From Bacteroidia bacterium (lineage in GTDB: Bacteria > Bacteroidota > Bacteroidia > AKYH767-A > OLB10): a stretch of DNA of 64,000 bases. Position numbers and translations under genes: made by a program. The notes under the pieces are model-generated. The model was not told the origin of the DNA and made no database searches. It worked only from the letters and a program-made list of their open reading frames with translations. The number at the start of each line of letters is the position of its first letter. Positions within the stretch are counted from its first letter, which is position 1. The stretch spans positions 42,915 through 106,914 of the forward strand of contig JAEUTH010000022.1 in assembly GCA_016788165.1 (NCBI GenBank), given 5' to 3'. Below, piece by piece: positions 1 to 9,605 of the stretch.

Positions 1-1
1 G

Positions 2-277
2 TTTAGTATCGTGCAAGGTTTGGCAGGGGTTGATGATGTTGCAGATGCTGCATTTCAAATTTTTCCAAACCCGGCCCAATCATCCATTACACTTGTAAGT
101 GATAAGCCAATGCAACAAGTTGAAATATTTGATTTAACCGGACGGATTTTGCAAACCGAAAAACAGGTATTTGCACCACAAGTTATTTCATTGTCAAATT
201 TAGAATCGGGCACTTATATTGTACGCACTACCTTTAGCGATGGGCATACAGCACAACAAAAACTTATAAAACAATAA
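2..277 (+). CDS. C-terminal end of a T9SS-secreted protein (5'-truncated by window edge)
   Basis: The reading frame is open to the first base of the window, so the start lies outside. The visible 91 residues end in a type A T9SS sorting domain: the IFPNPAQSSITL motif, a V-E-I-F-D-L-T-G-R strand, a LESGTYIVR motif and the terminal KLIKQ. In this family the C-terminal domain directs export across the outer membrane by the T9SS and is then cleaved, leaving the protein secreted or anchored to the surface. The functional part of the protein is not visible. The next gene begins 11 bases downstream, so the two may be co-transcribed. Confidence 0.85.
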   Translation, partial: FSIVQGLAGVDDVADAAFQIFPNPAQSSITLVSDKPMQQVEIFDLTGRILQTEKQVFAPQVISLSNLESGTYIVRTTFSDGHTAQQKLIKQ

Positions 278-288
278 GGCATTATTTA

Positions 289-747
289 ATGGAAGTATTA
301 AATGTATTTGATGCAAACACCACTGCATCAGTTTTACAACGGCTATCAAACTTAAAACCTGAAAGCCGGGGTAGTTGGGGCAAAATGGATGCCGCGCAAA
401 TGCTTGCACACTTAAATGTTGCTTATGATATTGCATTCGAAAGGCAAGTAGTTAAGCACAATGCATTTCAAAAACTGTTGATGAAGCTGGTTGTAAAAAA
501 TGCCGTAACCAATACAAAGCCTTATGCTAAAAACCTGCGTACAGCACCGCAGTTTGTAATTTCAAGTAATAAGCATTTTGAAACCGAATGCGATGCGCTA
601 ATCCAAAACATTAAACTGGTTGAACAAAAAGGCATAAACTATTTTGATGGGAAAGTTAACCAATCGTTTGGCCCGCTTACAGCCAAACAATGGAGCAACA
701 TGTTTTACAAACACATTGACCATCATTTTAACCAGTTTGGTATTTAA
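289..747 (+). CDS. DUF1569 / DinB-like protein
   Basis: The 152-residue protein shows the DUF1569 signature, with GSWGKMDAAQMLAHLN at residues 28-43 and a C-terminal HIDHHFNQFG motif at 142-151. The family belongs to the DinB/YfiT four-helix-bundle group. His41 with His142 and His145 or His146 could form the usual three-His metal site; that is inference from the fold. No signal peptide is seen, so it is probably cytoplasmic. The enzymatic role is unknown: related DinB proteins include thiol-dependent S-transferases. A terminator-like hairpin follows the stop. Confidence 0.8.
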   Translation: MEVLNVFDANTTASVLQRLSNLKPESRGSWGKMDAAQMLAHLNVAYDIAFERQVVKHNAFQKLLMKLVVKNAVTNTKPYAKNLRTAPQFVISSNKHFETECDALIQNIKLVEQKGINYFDGKVNQSFGPLTAKQWSNMFYKHIDHHFNQFGI

Positions 748-757
748 AAACACCATT

Positions 758-792
758 AAAAACGGATATTCATAAAAGGGATATCCGTTTTT
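758..792 (+). terminator. Rho-independent terminator after the DUF1569 gene
   Basis: A 12-bp perfect inverted repeat, AAAAACGGATAT at 758-769 and ATATCCGTTTTT at 781-792, encloses an 11-base loop and ends in a T run. It lies between the DUF1569 stop codon and the next promoter. The A/T ends of the stem make it potentially bidirectional. Confidence 0.7.
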
Positions 793-828
793 GTTGACAA
801 ACAGTTATAAAAATTAAAGCCTTAATGA

Positions 829-859
829 TTTGCGCTTTTTATTCAAAGCATTTACTTTG
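829..859 (+). promoter_or_regulatory. Bacteroidota-type promoter of the hemerythrin gene
   Basis: TTTG at 829-832 is followed after exactly 19 bases by TTACTTTG at 852-859, matching the TTTG-N19-TAnnTTTG consensus at all but one base. Transcription would start near 866, about 12 bases before the ATG at 878. This makes the upstream in-frame TTG at 830 an unlikely start. Confidence 0.6.
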
Positions 860-877
860 AACCAAACATTATTGCAC

Positions 878-1558
878 ATGGAAACAACTTTTGCTATTGA
901 CCAGGTAATGGTTAGGTACGATTTGGATAAAGCACATCGTATTTTATACTCATACGATGCATTAAAACAATTAGATGTAAACCATGCATTTATAATGCAA
1001 TTGCTTGACTTGTTTGAAAACGAAGCCTCGTTTAAAGCCGAAAATTTTGATGCATTTTCATTGGCGGTTATTGTTGATTATATTCAAAAAACACATCATT
1101 ATTATTTAAGTAAAAAATTACTTGAAATTGAGCAGAATATCACACTGCTTTTGAAAGACTACGAATCGCAACATCCGTTGCTGGCAGTATTGCATAATTT
1201 CTACACACGCTATCACAAACATCTGGCCGACCATATTCAGGAGGAAGAGGCAGTACTATTACCCTATATTTTAGCTTTAGAAAGTAAAAATCTGACCATT
1301 ACCAATTCATTTAAAAGTATGCACGTTGGATTTTCATTACAACATTTTATCGAAAGTCACCACGATGTGGAGGACGATTTAAATGTTGCCCGGCAGGCCA
1401 TTTTAAAATATAATCCTCCGGCAACCAACAGCACACCATACCGCATTTTATTATCGCAATTGCAGGCATTAGAAAAAGACTTGGCTATACATGCTTTAAT
1501 AGAAGACCACGTATTAATTCCCCGTGCTTTACAGTTAGAACGTGATTTGTACAACTAA
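878..1558 (+). CDS. Hemerythrin-domain protein, RIC/YtfE-like
   Basis: The product is 226 residues if it starts at ATG 878, which I prefer because a promoter ends at 859; the frame is open to a TTG at 830. Counting from that longer frame, the di-iron ligand pattern is visible: HHYYL at 89-93, HKHLADHIQEEE at 129-140, SHHDVEDD at 176-183 and HALIEDH at 221-227. The first 70 residues before the His-rich part resemble the short N-terminal region of RIC (repair of iron centers) proteins. Family knowledge points to repair of Fe-S clusters after oxidative or nitrosative stress, or to iron/NO handling. It has its own promoter and no partner gene nearby. Confidence 0.8.
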   Translation: METTFAIDQVMVRYDLDKAHRILYSYDALKQLDVNHAFIMQLLDLFENEASFKAENFDAFSLAVIVDYIQKTHHYYLSKKLLEIEQNITLLLKDYESQHPLLAVLHNFYTRYHKHLADHIQEEEAVLLPYILALESKNLTITNSFKSMHVGFSLQHFIESHHDVEDDLNVARQAILKYNPPATNSTPYRILLSQLQALEKDLAIHALIEDHVLIPRALQLERDLYN

Positions 1559-1625
1559 TTGAACTACTGCTTAAAAAGCACCACTAAAACAAATACATTT
1601 ACATTCATCAATTGAAATTAATACC

Positions 1626-2201
1626 ATGTCACAAAAAGTAAAATTACAGGTTGGCTTTATAGCGTTGCTCATATTTTTGGCTGCATTTAGCCGCGTTATC
1701 CCTCACATGCTAAATTTTTCGCCATTGGCAGCTATAGGTTTATTTGGTGCTGCTCATTTCTCAAAAAAATGGTTGGCTTTTGTAATACCATTGGCAGCCA
1801 CCTGGCTAAGCGATTTGTTTATTAATAATGTAATTTATGGTCAGTATTACGATGGCTTTGTTTGGTTTTACGATGGTTTTCATTGGCAATATGGTAGCTA
1901 TGCTTTTATAACACTTTTAGCATTACCATTGTTTAGTAAGATAACAGCAGGTCGTGTGGCTACCGGTTCGTTAATGGCTACCGTTGTGTTTTTTCTGGTG
2001 TCTAATTTTGGATGTTGGGTTGGTAGCGTAATGTATGCACCTGATGCAAGTGGGCTAACAGCATGTTATATAGCCGGTTTGCCTTTTTTAAAAGGTACTT
2101 TTATGGGCGATGTTTTTTATAGCACCGTTTTGTTTGGCGGATATTATTTACTGCAAAACCGTTATAGTGCGTTTAAGTTATCGCATGTTACCTATAACTG
2201 A
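1626..2201 (+). CDS. DUF6580-family integral membrane protein
   Basis: The 191-residue protein is hydrophobic, with about five or six membrane segments. An early PHMLNFSPLAAIGLFGAAHF segment and an LAATWLSDLFINN motif are typical of DUF6580. The conserved FKGT-like LKGTFMGDVFYST stretch sits near the C-terminus. The family resembles small-molecule (vitamin-uptake S-component-like) membrane proteins, but no substrate can be assigned here. It converges on thrC, with 66 bases between the two stop codons. Confidence 0.75.
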   Translation: MSQKVKLQVGFIALLIFLAAFSRVIPHMLNFSPLAAIGLFGAAHFSKKWLAFVIPLAATWLSDLFINNVIYGQYYDGFVWFYDGFHWQYGSYAFITLLALPLFSKITAGRVATGSLMATVVFFLVSNFGCWVGSVMYAPDASGLTACYIAGLPFLKGTFMGDVFYSTVLFGGYYLLQNRYSAFKLSHVTYN

Positions 2202-2267
2202 TTTGATGCAATAAATTAAACAATGGTTTTAAAACGATTTTCGATTTAGCTGCTAAGCACTTTAAAT

Positions 2268-3545
2268 TTATCGTTGCATTAAATAGTGCTTAAAGGTTTC
2301 ATACGTTTTAGGCAATAACAGTGCATCTTTTTTAAGCCTCAATAAATTGGTAACTGATGCCGGCATTGGAACCTGTGTATTTATTGCAGATTCGACAGTA
2401 GTATTAAATTTAATAGGATGAGCAGTTTCTAAAATTATACCGGTTGGGCTGTAACGTTGCAAAGCTGCATAAGCAACTGCACCATGCGGATCTAAAATAT
2501 AGCCATATTTTTGGTACACATCTTTAATAGTTGCCTTAGTTTCAGCATCGCTTATGCTATAACTTACAACTGCTTCTTTAACCAGGTTGTAATGGTTGTT
2601 AAACAGGTGCATTATACGCACAAAGTTACTGGGGTTGCCCACATCCATGGCATTTGAAATGGTAGCAATAGCTTGTTGAGGCTTATAGGTGCCATTTTCA
2701 AGGTATTGCATAAATACCTGGTTGGCATTACAGGCCGCTACAAATTTTGTAATGGGCAAGCCGGCAACTTTAGCTAAAAGCCCTGCGCAAATATTTCCAA
2801 AATTGCCACTGGGCACACTCATTATTGCCGGTCGGTTTTGATTTTGTTTAATGGCATAGAAATAATAAAACTGCTGCGACAACCAGCGCGCCACATTTAT
2901 TGAATTGGCCGAAGTAAGTGCCAAATGGCTTTTAATTTCAGCATCGGTAAAGGCTTGTTTTACCAAACTTTGGCAATCGTCAAAGGTGCCTTCAATTTCG
3001 AGTGCTGTAATATTGTGGCCCAATGTGGTTAGTTGCAATTCCTGTATATAGCTTACTTTATTTTTTGGATATAAAATAACCACATCAACACCGGGTACGT
3101 TTAAAAAACCATTAGCTACAGCACTGCCCGTATCGCCCGATGTTGCTACAAGTACGGTGGTTTTTTTATCGTTGTTTTTCGAAAAGTAACTTAAACAACT
3201 ACTCATAAACCGTGCGCCAATATCTTTAAAAGCCAGTGTGGGGCCATGATACAATTCAAGCGCAGCTACATCAGCGTTTATATTTATAAGCGGTATTTCG
3301 AAATCAACAGTATAATTACAAATGGCAGCTAAAGCATCGGGCGTAATGCAACTTCCAACATAAGGTTTAATAACCTGGTATGCTATTTCGGCATTAGATA
3401 AATGCGGTAATGCATTAATAAAACCGGCATCAAGCTTGGCTACTTTTTCCGGAAAATATAGTCCGCCATCTTCGGCCTGTCCTTGTAACACAGCCATTTC
3501 AAAGTCAACCAAATGATTTCGATTATTGGTACTAAAGTATTGCAT
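2268..3545 (-). CDS. thrC: Threonine synthase
   Basis: This 425-residue PLP enzyme converts O-phosphohomoserine to threonine, the last step of threonine synthesis. GPTLAFKDIGARF places the PLP Schiff-base lysine at Lys107; TSGDTGSAVANGF (135-147) and SVPSGNFGN are the substrate- and phosphate-binding loops. The length and the early LYFP motif fit the bacterial two-domain form. It is the last gene of a thrA-thrB-thrC run, starting 6 bases after the thrB stop codon, so translation is probably coupled. Confidence 0.95.
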   Translation of the reverse strand: MQYFSTNNRNHLVDFEMAVLQGQAEDGGLYFPEKVAKLDAGFINALPHLSNAEIAYQVIKPYVGSCITPDALAAICNYTVDFEIPLININADVAALELYHGPTLAFKDIGARFMSSCLSYFSKNNDKKTTVLVATSGDTGSAVANGFLNVPGVDVVILYPKNKVSYIQELQLTTLGHNITALEIEGTFDDCQSLVKQAFTDAEIKSHLALTSANSINVARWLSQQFYYFYAIKQNQNRPAIMSVPSGNFGNICAGLLAKVAGLPITKFVAACNANQVFMQYLENGTYKPQQAIATISNAMDVGNPSNFVRIMHLFNNHYNLVKEAVVSYSISDAETKATIKDVYQKYGYILDPHGAVAYAALQRYSPTGIILETAHPIKFNTTVESAINTQVPMPASVTNLLRLKKDALLLPKTYETFKHYLMQR

Positions 3546-3551
3546 AATATT

Positions 3552-4478
3552 TTATGTGTTTGAAATTACCCTTACACCATTCATGTTTATTGAAGTAACA
3601 TGCGTACGATATGCAATATCTGTTTTGTTATAAACGTGTTGCATAGCCAGCTCAATTTGTTTTGCTTCTTTTTCTGTTTTGCTTAGCATAAACATTGCAG
3701 GGCCGGCACCCGATATGCCTCCGCCTATAGCACCGGCTTGCATGCATGCATCTTTAACCGTATCAAATTGTGGTATTAAAATTTTTCGCATGGGTTCAAC
3801 AATTACGTCTTGCAATGCCCTGCCCATTAATTCATAATTGCTCTGCAAAATGCCAGCAACCAAAGCACCCACATTGGCCCATTGCGTAATAGCTTGTTGC
3901 ATACTTACATGTGGTTTTAAAATTTTGCGTGCATCGGCAGTGCGTACTTCTATTTGCGGATGCAATACGGTTACTGCCAACGGTGGTGGTGTTAACGCAA
4001 TAATATCTAAAGGCTTATGGCTACGGATTAACGTAATACCGCCATAAATACAGGGAGCAATGTTGTCGGCATGGCGTGCACCGGAGGCAATATACTCGCC
4101 TGCTAAAGCAAAATCTACCAATGCTTTTTTATCAAATCGTTGGTTTAATAAATAATTGGCTGCAACTACTACACCTGCAGCACTTGATGCACTGCTGCCT
4201 ATACCACTGCCCGGTTTAATTACCTTATGGCAAACTACTTCAAAACCATTTACATCGGGGCAGGCATCTAACAATGCCTGTAATGCCACGGCACTTATAT
4301 TTTTGGCATTATCGGTTGGCAGGTTAAATCCATCAGTGTGTTTTAAACTGATACCTTTTGCATTGGATAGCTTTACCGTAAAAGTATCGCAAGGCTCATT
4401 AATGGCTAAGCCCATAACATCAAACCCGCACACCAAGTTGGCTATGGTTGCCGGAGCAGCAACCGTTATTTCAGACAT
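3552..4478 (-). CDS. thrB: Homoserine kinase (GHMP family)
   Basis: The 308-residue protein phosphorylates homoserine to supply ThrC. The GHMP ATP-binding loop KPGSGIGSSASSAAG lies at about 88-102, and GAIGGGISGAGPAMF near the C-terminus is GHMP motif 3. The frame is open upstream to 4577, but that extension would overlap the end of thrA. ATG 4478 (or the adjacent ATG at 4481), 20 bases past the thrA stop, gives the normal SEITVAAPATIANL start of the family. Confidence 0.95.
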   Translation of the reverse strand: MSEITVAAPATIANLVCGFDVMGLAINEPCDTFTVKLSNAKGISLKHTDGFNLPTDNAKNISAVALQALLDACPDVNGFEVVCHKVIKPGSGIGSSASSAAGVVVAANYLLNQRFDKKALVDFALAGEYIASGARHADNIAPCIYGGITLIRSHKPLDIIALTPPPLAVTVLHPQIEVRTADARKILKPHVSMQQAITQWANVGALVAGILQSNYELMGRALQDVIVEPMRKILIPQFDTVKDACMQAGAIGGGISGAGPAMFMLSKTEKEAKQIELAMQHVYNKTDIAYRTHVTSINMNGVRVISNT

Positions 4479-4500
4479 CATACTGCGTATATTGCTTAGG

Positions 4501-6948
4501 TTAATAATTAAACTTGATGGCGCGAACAATATCGGCAAATACACCTGAGGCTGTAACCTCGGCACCTGCACCTGCACCTTTTACAACCAACGGCTGTTCC
4601 TGATATCTACGACTGTAAAACAGCACTACATTATCTTTTCCATATAAATGATATAAGTCGTGGCCGGCATCAATGTGTTGTAATCCTACACTGGCTTTAC
4701 CCGCATTAAGCTGCGCTACAAATTTTAATTTGCATGCAGCCTGCTTTGCATCATTATAAAGTTTTTTAAAATGAGGTTCATGAATTTCGAGTTGTGCGTA
4801 AAAGTCATCTACACTCCCATTCATGCATGAGGGTGGCAAAAAGCTGTTGTTTTCAATCGCCCCTAATTCAAGTATTAATCCACTTTCGCGTGCAAGAATT
4901 AATATTTTACGCATCACATCCATGCCGCTTAAATCTAAGCGTGGGTCGGGTTCGGTAAGACCTAAATCTTGTGCTTGTTTAACTACTTGTGCAAACGGAA
5001 TTTCGGCATTGTAATTATTAAACACATAATTAAGTGTACCCGATAACACGGCTTGAATATTATAAATCTCATCGCCACTTTGTACCAAGTCGTTTAAAGT
5101 GCTAATTACAGGTAGCCCGGCACCCACATTGGTTTCGAATAAAAAGGAAGCATGAAACTCGTTTGCCAAATCTTTTAACTGGCGGTAATGTTCATAAGCC
5201 GAGGCACATGCAATTTTATTACTTGTAACAACAGATATACTTTTTTCGAGCAAATGCGCATAACTTAAACCAACTTCGGCATTGGCAGTATTATCTACAA
5301 AAATGGAGTTGCGTAAATTTTTTTCAATAATCAGTTTTTGTAATTCTTTAATGTTTGAAGCAGGTTGGGCTAACAATGTACTTAGACAGTTATCTAAATC
5401 AATACCATCTTCACTAAAGTAATATTGTTTGCTATTGGCAACAGCAACCACACGCAGTTGTATGCGCATTTTTTGCATCAGAAAAGTTTGTTGCAGTTTT
5501 ATTTGTTCGATTAGGCGTTTGCCCACATTACCTACGCCTACCAAAAATAAATTTACCTGTTTGTATTGATTTTCGAAAAACGATTCGTGCAACACATTAA
5601 TAGCTTTTCGAACATCATGTGTTTTAATTACAGCCGAAATATTTTTTTCGGACGAGCCTTGTGCTATAGCGCGTATATTAATACCGTTACGGCCTAATGC
5701 AGCAAACATGCGCCCGCTTATACCACTGTGGTTTTTCATGTTATCGCCAACTACAGCTACTATCGAAAGCGATTGTTCAATTTGTAATGGTTCAATAAGT
5801 TTGGTAAGTATCTCGTAATGGAATGCTTCATCAACCACTTTTTTAGCATGCGATGCATATTTGCTTTCTATTGCTACGCAAATAGAATGTTCGGATGAGC
5901 TTTGCGTAATAAGTATCACATTAATTTTTGCAAAAGCTAACACTTCGAACAAGCGTTTCGAAAAACCCGGAATACCCACCATGCCACTACCTTCGAGTAA
6001 TAGCATAGCCATTTTATCCATACTGGTTATACCACAAATTGCATTGTTGGTGGCTGATTTATGGGCCTGAATGATGGTGCCTGCATCATCAGGTGCAAAC
6101 GTGTTTTTAATTATTAACGGCATGCCTAAACGCATTACCGGCACTATTGTAGGCGGGTAAATTACTTTGGCGCCAAAGTGCGAAAGCTCTAAAGCTTCGT
6201 GATAGGAAACTTGCTGTATTACTTTAGCGTTGTTTACAATGCGCGGGTCGGCAGTAAGCATACCGCTTACATCGGTCCAAATTTCTAGTACGGATGCATT
6301 AACTGCAGCAGCATAAATGGCAGCGGTATAATCGCTGCCGCCTCGGCCCAACGTTGTTGTTATGCCTGTTGCTGTTGATGCAATAAAACCGGGCATTACA
6401 TATAACTTGGTCTCAGCTTTAATAGCCGCTTTTACCTTTGCATTTGTGTTCTCAAAATTTACAGTTGCATACCCAAAATTATCGTTGGTTTCGATTAGTG
6501 TACGCGAGTCAATCCATTGGTGTGAAAGGTGTATGCTATGCAATTTAGCCGATAATATTTGTGATAGCATAAGCTCGCCAAAACTCACAATATGATCTAA
6601 GGTGCGGGCCGATAGCTCCTTCAATAAAAACACACCATCATAAAGCTGCTCCAGTGCATTGCATTGCATTTGTATTTGACTTAAAGTGCTGCTAAGCATT
6701 TGAGCCGGTAGCAACTGTTGTGCAGCAATTAAGTGTTGCTGTGTAATTTTTTCTATGCCGGCTTTGTATGCTATATCTCCGGCTTCGGCCAATTTGCCTG
6801 TTTGAATTAATGCATCGGTTATACCACTCATAGCCGACACAACTACAATGGCCGGGTCGGTTTTTACGGTTTTTAAAATGATTGCTGCAACCTTAGTTAA
6901 GTTTTCGGCTTGCGCTACTGATGTCCCCCCGAACTTTAAAACTTTCAT
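4501..6948 (-). CDS. thrA: Bifunctional aspartokinase / homoserine dehydrogenase
   Basis: The 815-residue fusion catalyses the first and third steps of the aspartate pathway. The N-terminal aspartokinase starts with MKVLKFGGTSVA. Two ACT domains, for feedback control by amino acids, follow at about 310-460. The NAD(P)-binding motif FLVGVGNVGKR of homoserine dehydrogenase is at about 465-475, and GRGGSDYTA marks the kinase active site. The ATG at 6948 gives the canonical start; upstream codons to 6987 are non-conserved. It heads the thrABC run, 81 bases after the permease stop codon. The ACT domains suggest threonine feedback at the protein level; I see no leader peptide or attenuator. Confidence 0.95.
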   Translation of the reverse strand: MKVLKFGGTSVAQAENLTKVAAIILKTVKTDPAIVVVSAMSGITDALIQTGKLAEAGDIAYKAGIEKITQQHLIAAQQLLPAQMLSSTLSQIQMQCNALEQLYDGVFLLKELSARTLDHIVSFGELMLSQILSAKLHSIHLSHQWIDSRTLIETNDNFGYATVNFENTNAKVKAAIKAETKLYVMPGFIASTATGITTTLGRGGSDYTAAIYAAAVNASVLEIWTDVSGMLTADPRIVNNAKVIQQVSYHEALELSHFGAKVIYPPTIVPVMRLGMPLIIKNTFAPDDAGTIIQAHKSATNNAICGITSMDKMAMLLLEGSGMVGIPGFSKRLFEVLAFAKINVILITQSSSEHSICVAIESKYASHAKKVVDEAFHYEILTKLIEPLQIEQSLSIVAVVGDNMKNHSGISGRMFAALGRNGINIRAIAQGSSEKNISAVIKTHDVRKAINVLHESFFENQYKQVNLFLVGVGNVGKRLIEQIKLQQTFLMQKMRIQLRVVAVANSKQYYFSEDGIDLDNCLSTLLAQPASNIKELQKLIIEKNLRNSIFVDNTANAEVGLSYAHLLEKSISVVTSNKIACASAYEHYRQLKDLANEFHASFLFETNVGAGLPVISTLNDLVQSGDEIYNIQAVLSGTLNYVFNNYNAEIPFAQVVKQAQDLGLTEPDPRLDLSGMDVMRKILILARESGLILELGAIENNSFLPPSCMNGSVDDFYAQLEIHEPHFKKLYNDAKQAACKLKFVAQLNAGKASVGLQHIDAGHDLYHLYGKDNVVLFYSRRYQEQPLVVKGAGAGAEVTASGVFADIVRAIKFNY

Positions 6949-7029
6949 AAAATAAAAATTTGCGTAATAGGCTGGCAACATTACCAAAAATTACGTCAAA
7001 CCATAAACTGAAAATTTATGGTGTAAGAC

Positions 7030-8289
7030 TTAACTTCTGATGTATTTACTTACAACAAAATGTGCTGTATAAAATGAGGCAATGGCACCTATACAAGTAA
7101 CAATTAACATACAAATTATAAAGTCGGCAGCAACTATTGCAACGGGGTATGCATCAACCACAAACGATTGTGAGTTGGCTATTTTTATAATGCCGAAATG
7201 TTGTTGGCAAAAGCAAACTATAAAACCTAACAGTAACCCGCCCATGCTGCCAACGGCAGTTATCATCAAACCTTGTATTACAAATACTTGTTTAATTTTT
7301 TTAGGCGTTGCACCCATGCTTAAAAACAGTTTCAAATCTTTTTGTTTTTCGATAATGAGCATAGTAAGCGAGCCCAGTATATTAAAAGTAGAAATAATAA
7401 GAATGAGCACTAAAATAAAGTAGGCTATAAATTTTTCGGAATTAATTATGGCATATAAAAAAGCATGTTGTTGTTGCCGTGTTTGCACCTGCCAGTTTTT
7501 ATTTTCAAGTGCTTGCTGCACAAGTTTGGTGGGTGCGTTGGGTTTTAGTGTAACCTCAATGGCAGTAGCTTTTTGTGGGGCATCAAAAAGTGTTTGCGCA
7601 AAGGTAAGCGGCACAAAAACGTATTGGTTATCGAAATCCTGCTGAAGCGAAAATACACCTGTAGGCAATGCCGATGCTTGATTAAATGCATCATCAACAT
7701 TTACCGGATTATCAATACCTGTTTTGGGTACATACATTTGAATGGGTTGCGTTACATGGTCTAAATCCATGCCTAATTGATAAGCAATACCGGCACCAAA
7801 AACAGCAAAATGTTGGTATGCATCGGCAGCAAAACTGCCGTCAATAATGGTTTTTTGAAGTGCAGCATCGGCATACTGCAATGGTATGCCTTTAAGTTTG
7901 CCAATTACTTGTTTATCGCCATATTTAAAAAGTACGTTTTCTTCGTAAACGGCAAATACGTGTGCAACGCCTTCGATATGCTGAATTTCTGTTAATGTAC
8001 TATCAGTTACCGAAATGGTTTTGCCGGTAGTTGCTGTAATTTTTATGTCGGCATCAAACGTATCGTATAACGATACCATTAAGTTGCCAAAACCATTAAA
8101 AACACTTAAAACAATTACCAGTCCGGCCGTACCTACCATTACACCAATAATTGAAATAAGTGTAATAATATTTATAGCCTGTTGCGATTTTTTGGCAATC
8201 AAATAACGTTTGGCTATGAAGTACTGGAAAATCAAATCGAAGTAATTTTTGTTGCTAAATGTACCGGTTAAATACAGCGCATACGGCAC
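7030..8289 (-). CDS. FtsX-family ABC transporter permease, LolC/LolE type
   Basis: The 419-residue inner-membrane protein has the MacB/LolC layout: one membrane helix at about 38-64, a large periplasmic domain at 65-285, then three helices at about 288-312, 337-362 and 386-408. The FIAKRYLIAKKSQQAINIIT entry and the SMGATPKKIKQVF loop before helix 3 are typical of LolC/E. By family knowledge it would pass lipoproteins to the periplasmic carrier with a separate ATPase, which is not in this window. It starts 3 bases after the methyltransferase stop. The start may lie a little downstream of 8289. Confidence 0.85.
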   Translation of the reverse strand: MPYALYLTGTFSNKNYFDLIFQYFIAKRYLIAKKSQQAINIITLISIIGVMVGTAGLVIVLSVFNGFGNLMVSLYDTFDADIKITATTGKTISVTDSTLTEIQHIEGVAHVFAVYEENVLFKYGDKQVIGKLKGIPLQYADAALQKTIIDGSFAADAYQHFAVFGAGIAYQLGMDLDHVTQPIQMYVPKTGIDNPVNVDDAFNQASALPTGVFSLQQDFDNQYVFVPLTFAQTLFDAPQKATAIEVTLKPNAPTKLVQQALENKNWQVQTRQQQHAFLYAIINSEKFIAYFILVLILIISTFNILGSLTMLIIEKQKDLKLFLSMGATPKKIKQVFVIQGLMITAVGSMGGLLLGFIVCFCQQHFGIIKIANSQSFVVDAYPVAIVAADFIICMLIVTCIGAIASFYTAHFVVSKYIRS

Positions 8290-8292
8290 GGG

Positions 8293-9102
8293 TTATTTCC
8301 ATGCTTTAACCACCAGGCCGGTGCCCGTACTATGTTGCATGTTGGTATCGCAGTAATTAAGTACAAAGCAAAACGGATAAACTAAGAGGTAGTAAAACGG
8401 CAGCAGTACAAAAAACAGCTTGCTTATGCCCAGCACCTGTATGGGATATTTCATAGATAAACGCCATGATATTTTACCCGGTGTGCCATAGTTATAACGT
8501 GCTTCTATTTTAGAAAAGCCGGCAGCTTTAAGTTTATTTTCGATGTCGGTAATGTTGTAGCCATCACGTACATGTTCTTCAATAAACGATGCATCAGCAC
8601 CATCATGTACATCGCTGCCACCCTGGTCGCTGGGGGTCGAAATAAGTAACATGCCACCCGGTTTTAATGATGCATGATAGTTTTTGAAACAGGCATTATC
8701 GTCTTCAATATGTTCCATCACATCAACACATAATACCAGATTAAAGTTGTTGGGGTTTTGATATTGGGTTAAGTCGCCTACAATAAACGTTACGTTTGAA
8801 GTTGCGCCTATCTTATTAAAAAACTGATTGCAATCGGCTACCTGCTCATCTTTTACATCTACCGCTAAAATATTGCAAGGTTTAAAAAAGTTGTACATCC
8901 AATAGCTGTATTGGCCAAAGCCTGCCCCGGCATCAAAAATTTGCAAATTACTGCCGGCTGTTTTTTTATAAGTGCGTAACTCTTTGTGTATATGCCAACA
9001 GCGTAACAGTAATAAGTCTAACAGGTTGTAAAAAACTTTACGTAAAAAAACCGATTGGTTAAAAACGTTACCTAACGAACGTTTAATAGGGTCGTATTGC
9101 AT
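8293..9102 (-). CDS. Class I SAM-dependent methyltransferase
   Basis: The 269-residue protein has the SAM-binding motif I IFDAGAGFGQYS at 55-66, an acidic motif II region around ILAVDVKDEQ, and LVLCVDVMEHIEDD, the usual motif IV region. A hydrophobic C-terminal stretch (about 225-250) suggests membrane association. The layout resembles methyltransferases acting on lipids, quinones or polysaccharides, but the substrate cannot be told. It sits between rbfA and the LolC/E-type permease with short gaps and is probably in the same operon. Confidence 0.8.
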   Translation of the reverse strand: MQYDPIKRSLGNVFNQSVFLRKVFYNLLDLLLLRCWHIHKELRTYKKTAGSNLQIFDAGAGFGQYSYWMYNFFKPCNILAVDVKDEQVADCNQFFNKIGATSNVTFIVGDLTQYQNPNNFNLVLCVDVMEHIEDDNACFKNYHASLKPGGMLLISTPSDQGGSDVHDGADASFIEEHVRDGYNITDIENKLKAAGFSKIEARYNYGTPGKISWRLSMKYPIQVLGISKLFFVLLPFYYLLVYPFCFVLNYCDTNMQHSTGTGLVVKAWK

Positions 9103-9135
9103 ACCGATGTTTGTGTGCTTTATTTAGTAAAAAAA

Positions 9136-9528
9136 CTATTCTTCAGATTTGTAGTCAGCCGGATTAACCTGTGTGTGGTCAGGTATAACAATGTTATTCA
9201 TCACCTTATTTATATTGTCAACATAATCCAGCGAATCGTCAATAAAAAACAAGAGTTGTGGTATATGGTGTATGGTGTTTTTAATTCGATTACCTAACAA
9301 TTTGCGTATATCACCTTTGTGTTTATTCAGATGTGTGATAAAGGTTACAGGGTTGGCAGGTTTAAGTACACTTAGATGAATGCGCGCTTCGCCTAAGTCG
9401 GGTGTTATTTTTACCTGTGTAACGGTAACAAAGGTTTGCCCAATAATAGCCTTGCCTTCTTTAATAAATATATCTCCTATTTCGCGCTGTATTTGCCGCG
9501 CAAACTTTTGTTGACGAGTGCTTTCCAT
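9136..9528 (-). CDS. rbfA: Ribosome-binding factor A
   Basis: The 130-residue protein assists late 16S rRNA maturation and 30S assembly. It shows the RbfA pattern: STRQQKFARQIQREIGDIF at the N-terminus, a VTQVKITPDLGEARIHLSV strand, HLNKHKGDIRKLLGNRI, and a PQLLFFIDDSLDYVDNINK end. It is the first gene of the minus-strand run toward thrC and diverges from the exporter gene at 9671 across 142 bases. Confidence 0.93.
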   Translation of the reverse strand: MESTRQQKFARQIQREIGDIFIKEGKAIIGQTFVTVTQVKITPDLGEARIHLSVLKPANPVTFITHLNKHKGDIRKLLGNRIKNTIHHIPQLLFFIDDSLDYVDNINKVMNNIVIPDHTQVNPADYKSEE

Positions 9529-9605
9529 GCAGCAAAAGTATTATTTTTTATCGGGCAATTGTGAATGGCACTGCCATGGTGCATAGGTGTAAATGCTTTT
9601 AACCT

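Noticed and set aside
4156..4548. 130-codon plus-strand frame opposite thrB and thrA
   Set aside because: Shadow of the antisense coding sequence; no family signature, and it overlaps well-supported genes.
7001..7021. CCATAAA/TTTATGG hairpin between the permease and thrA
   Set aside because: Short, AT-rich stem with no T run on the minus strand; no leader peptide or attenuator structure for the thr operon could be built from it.
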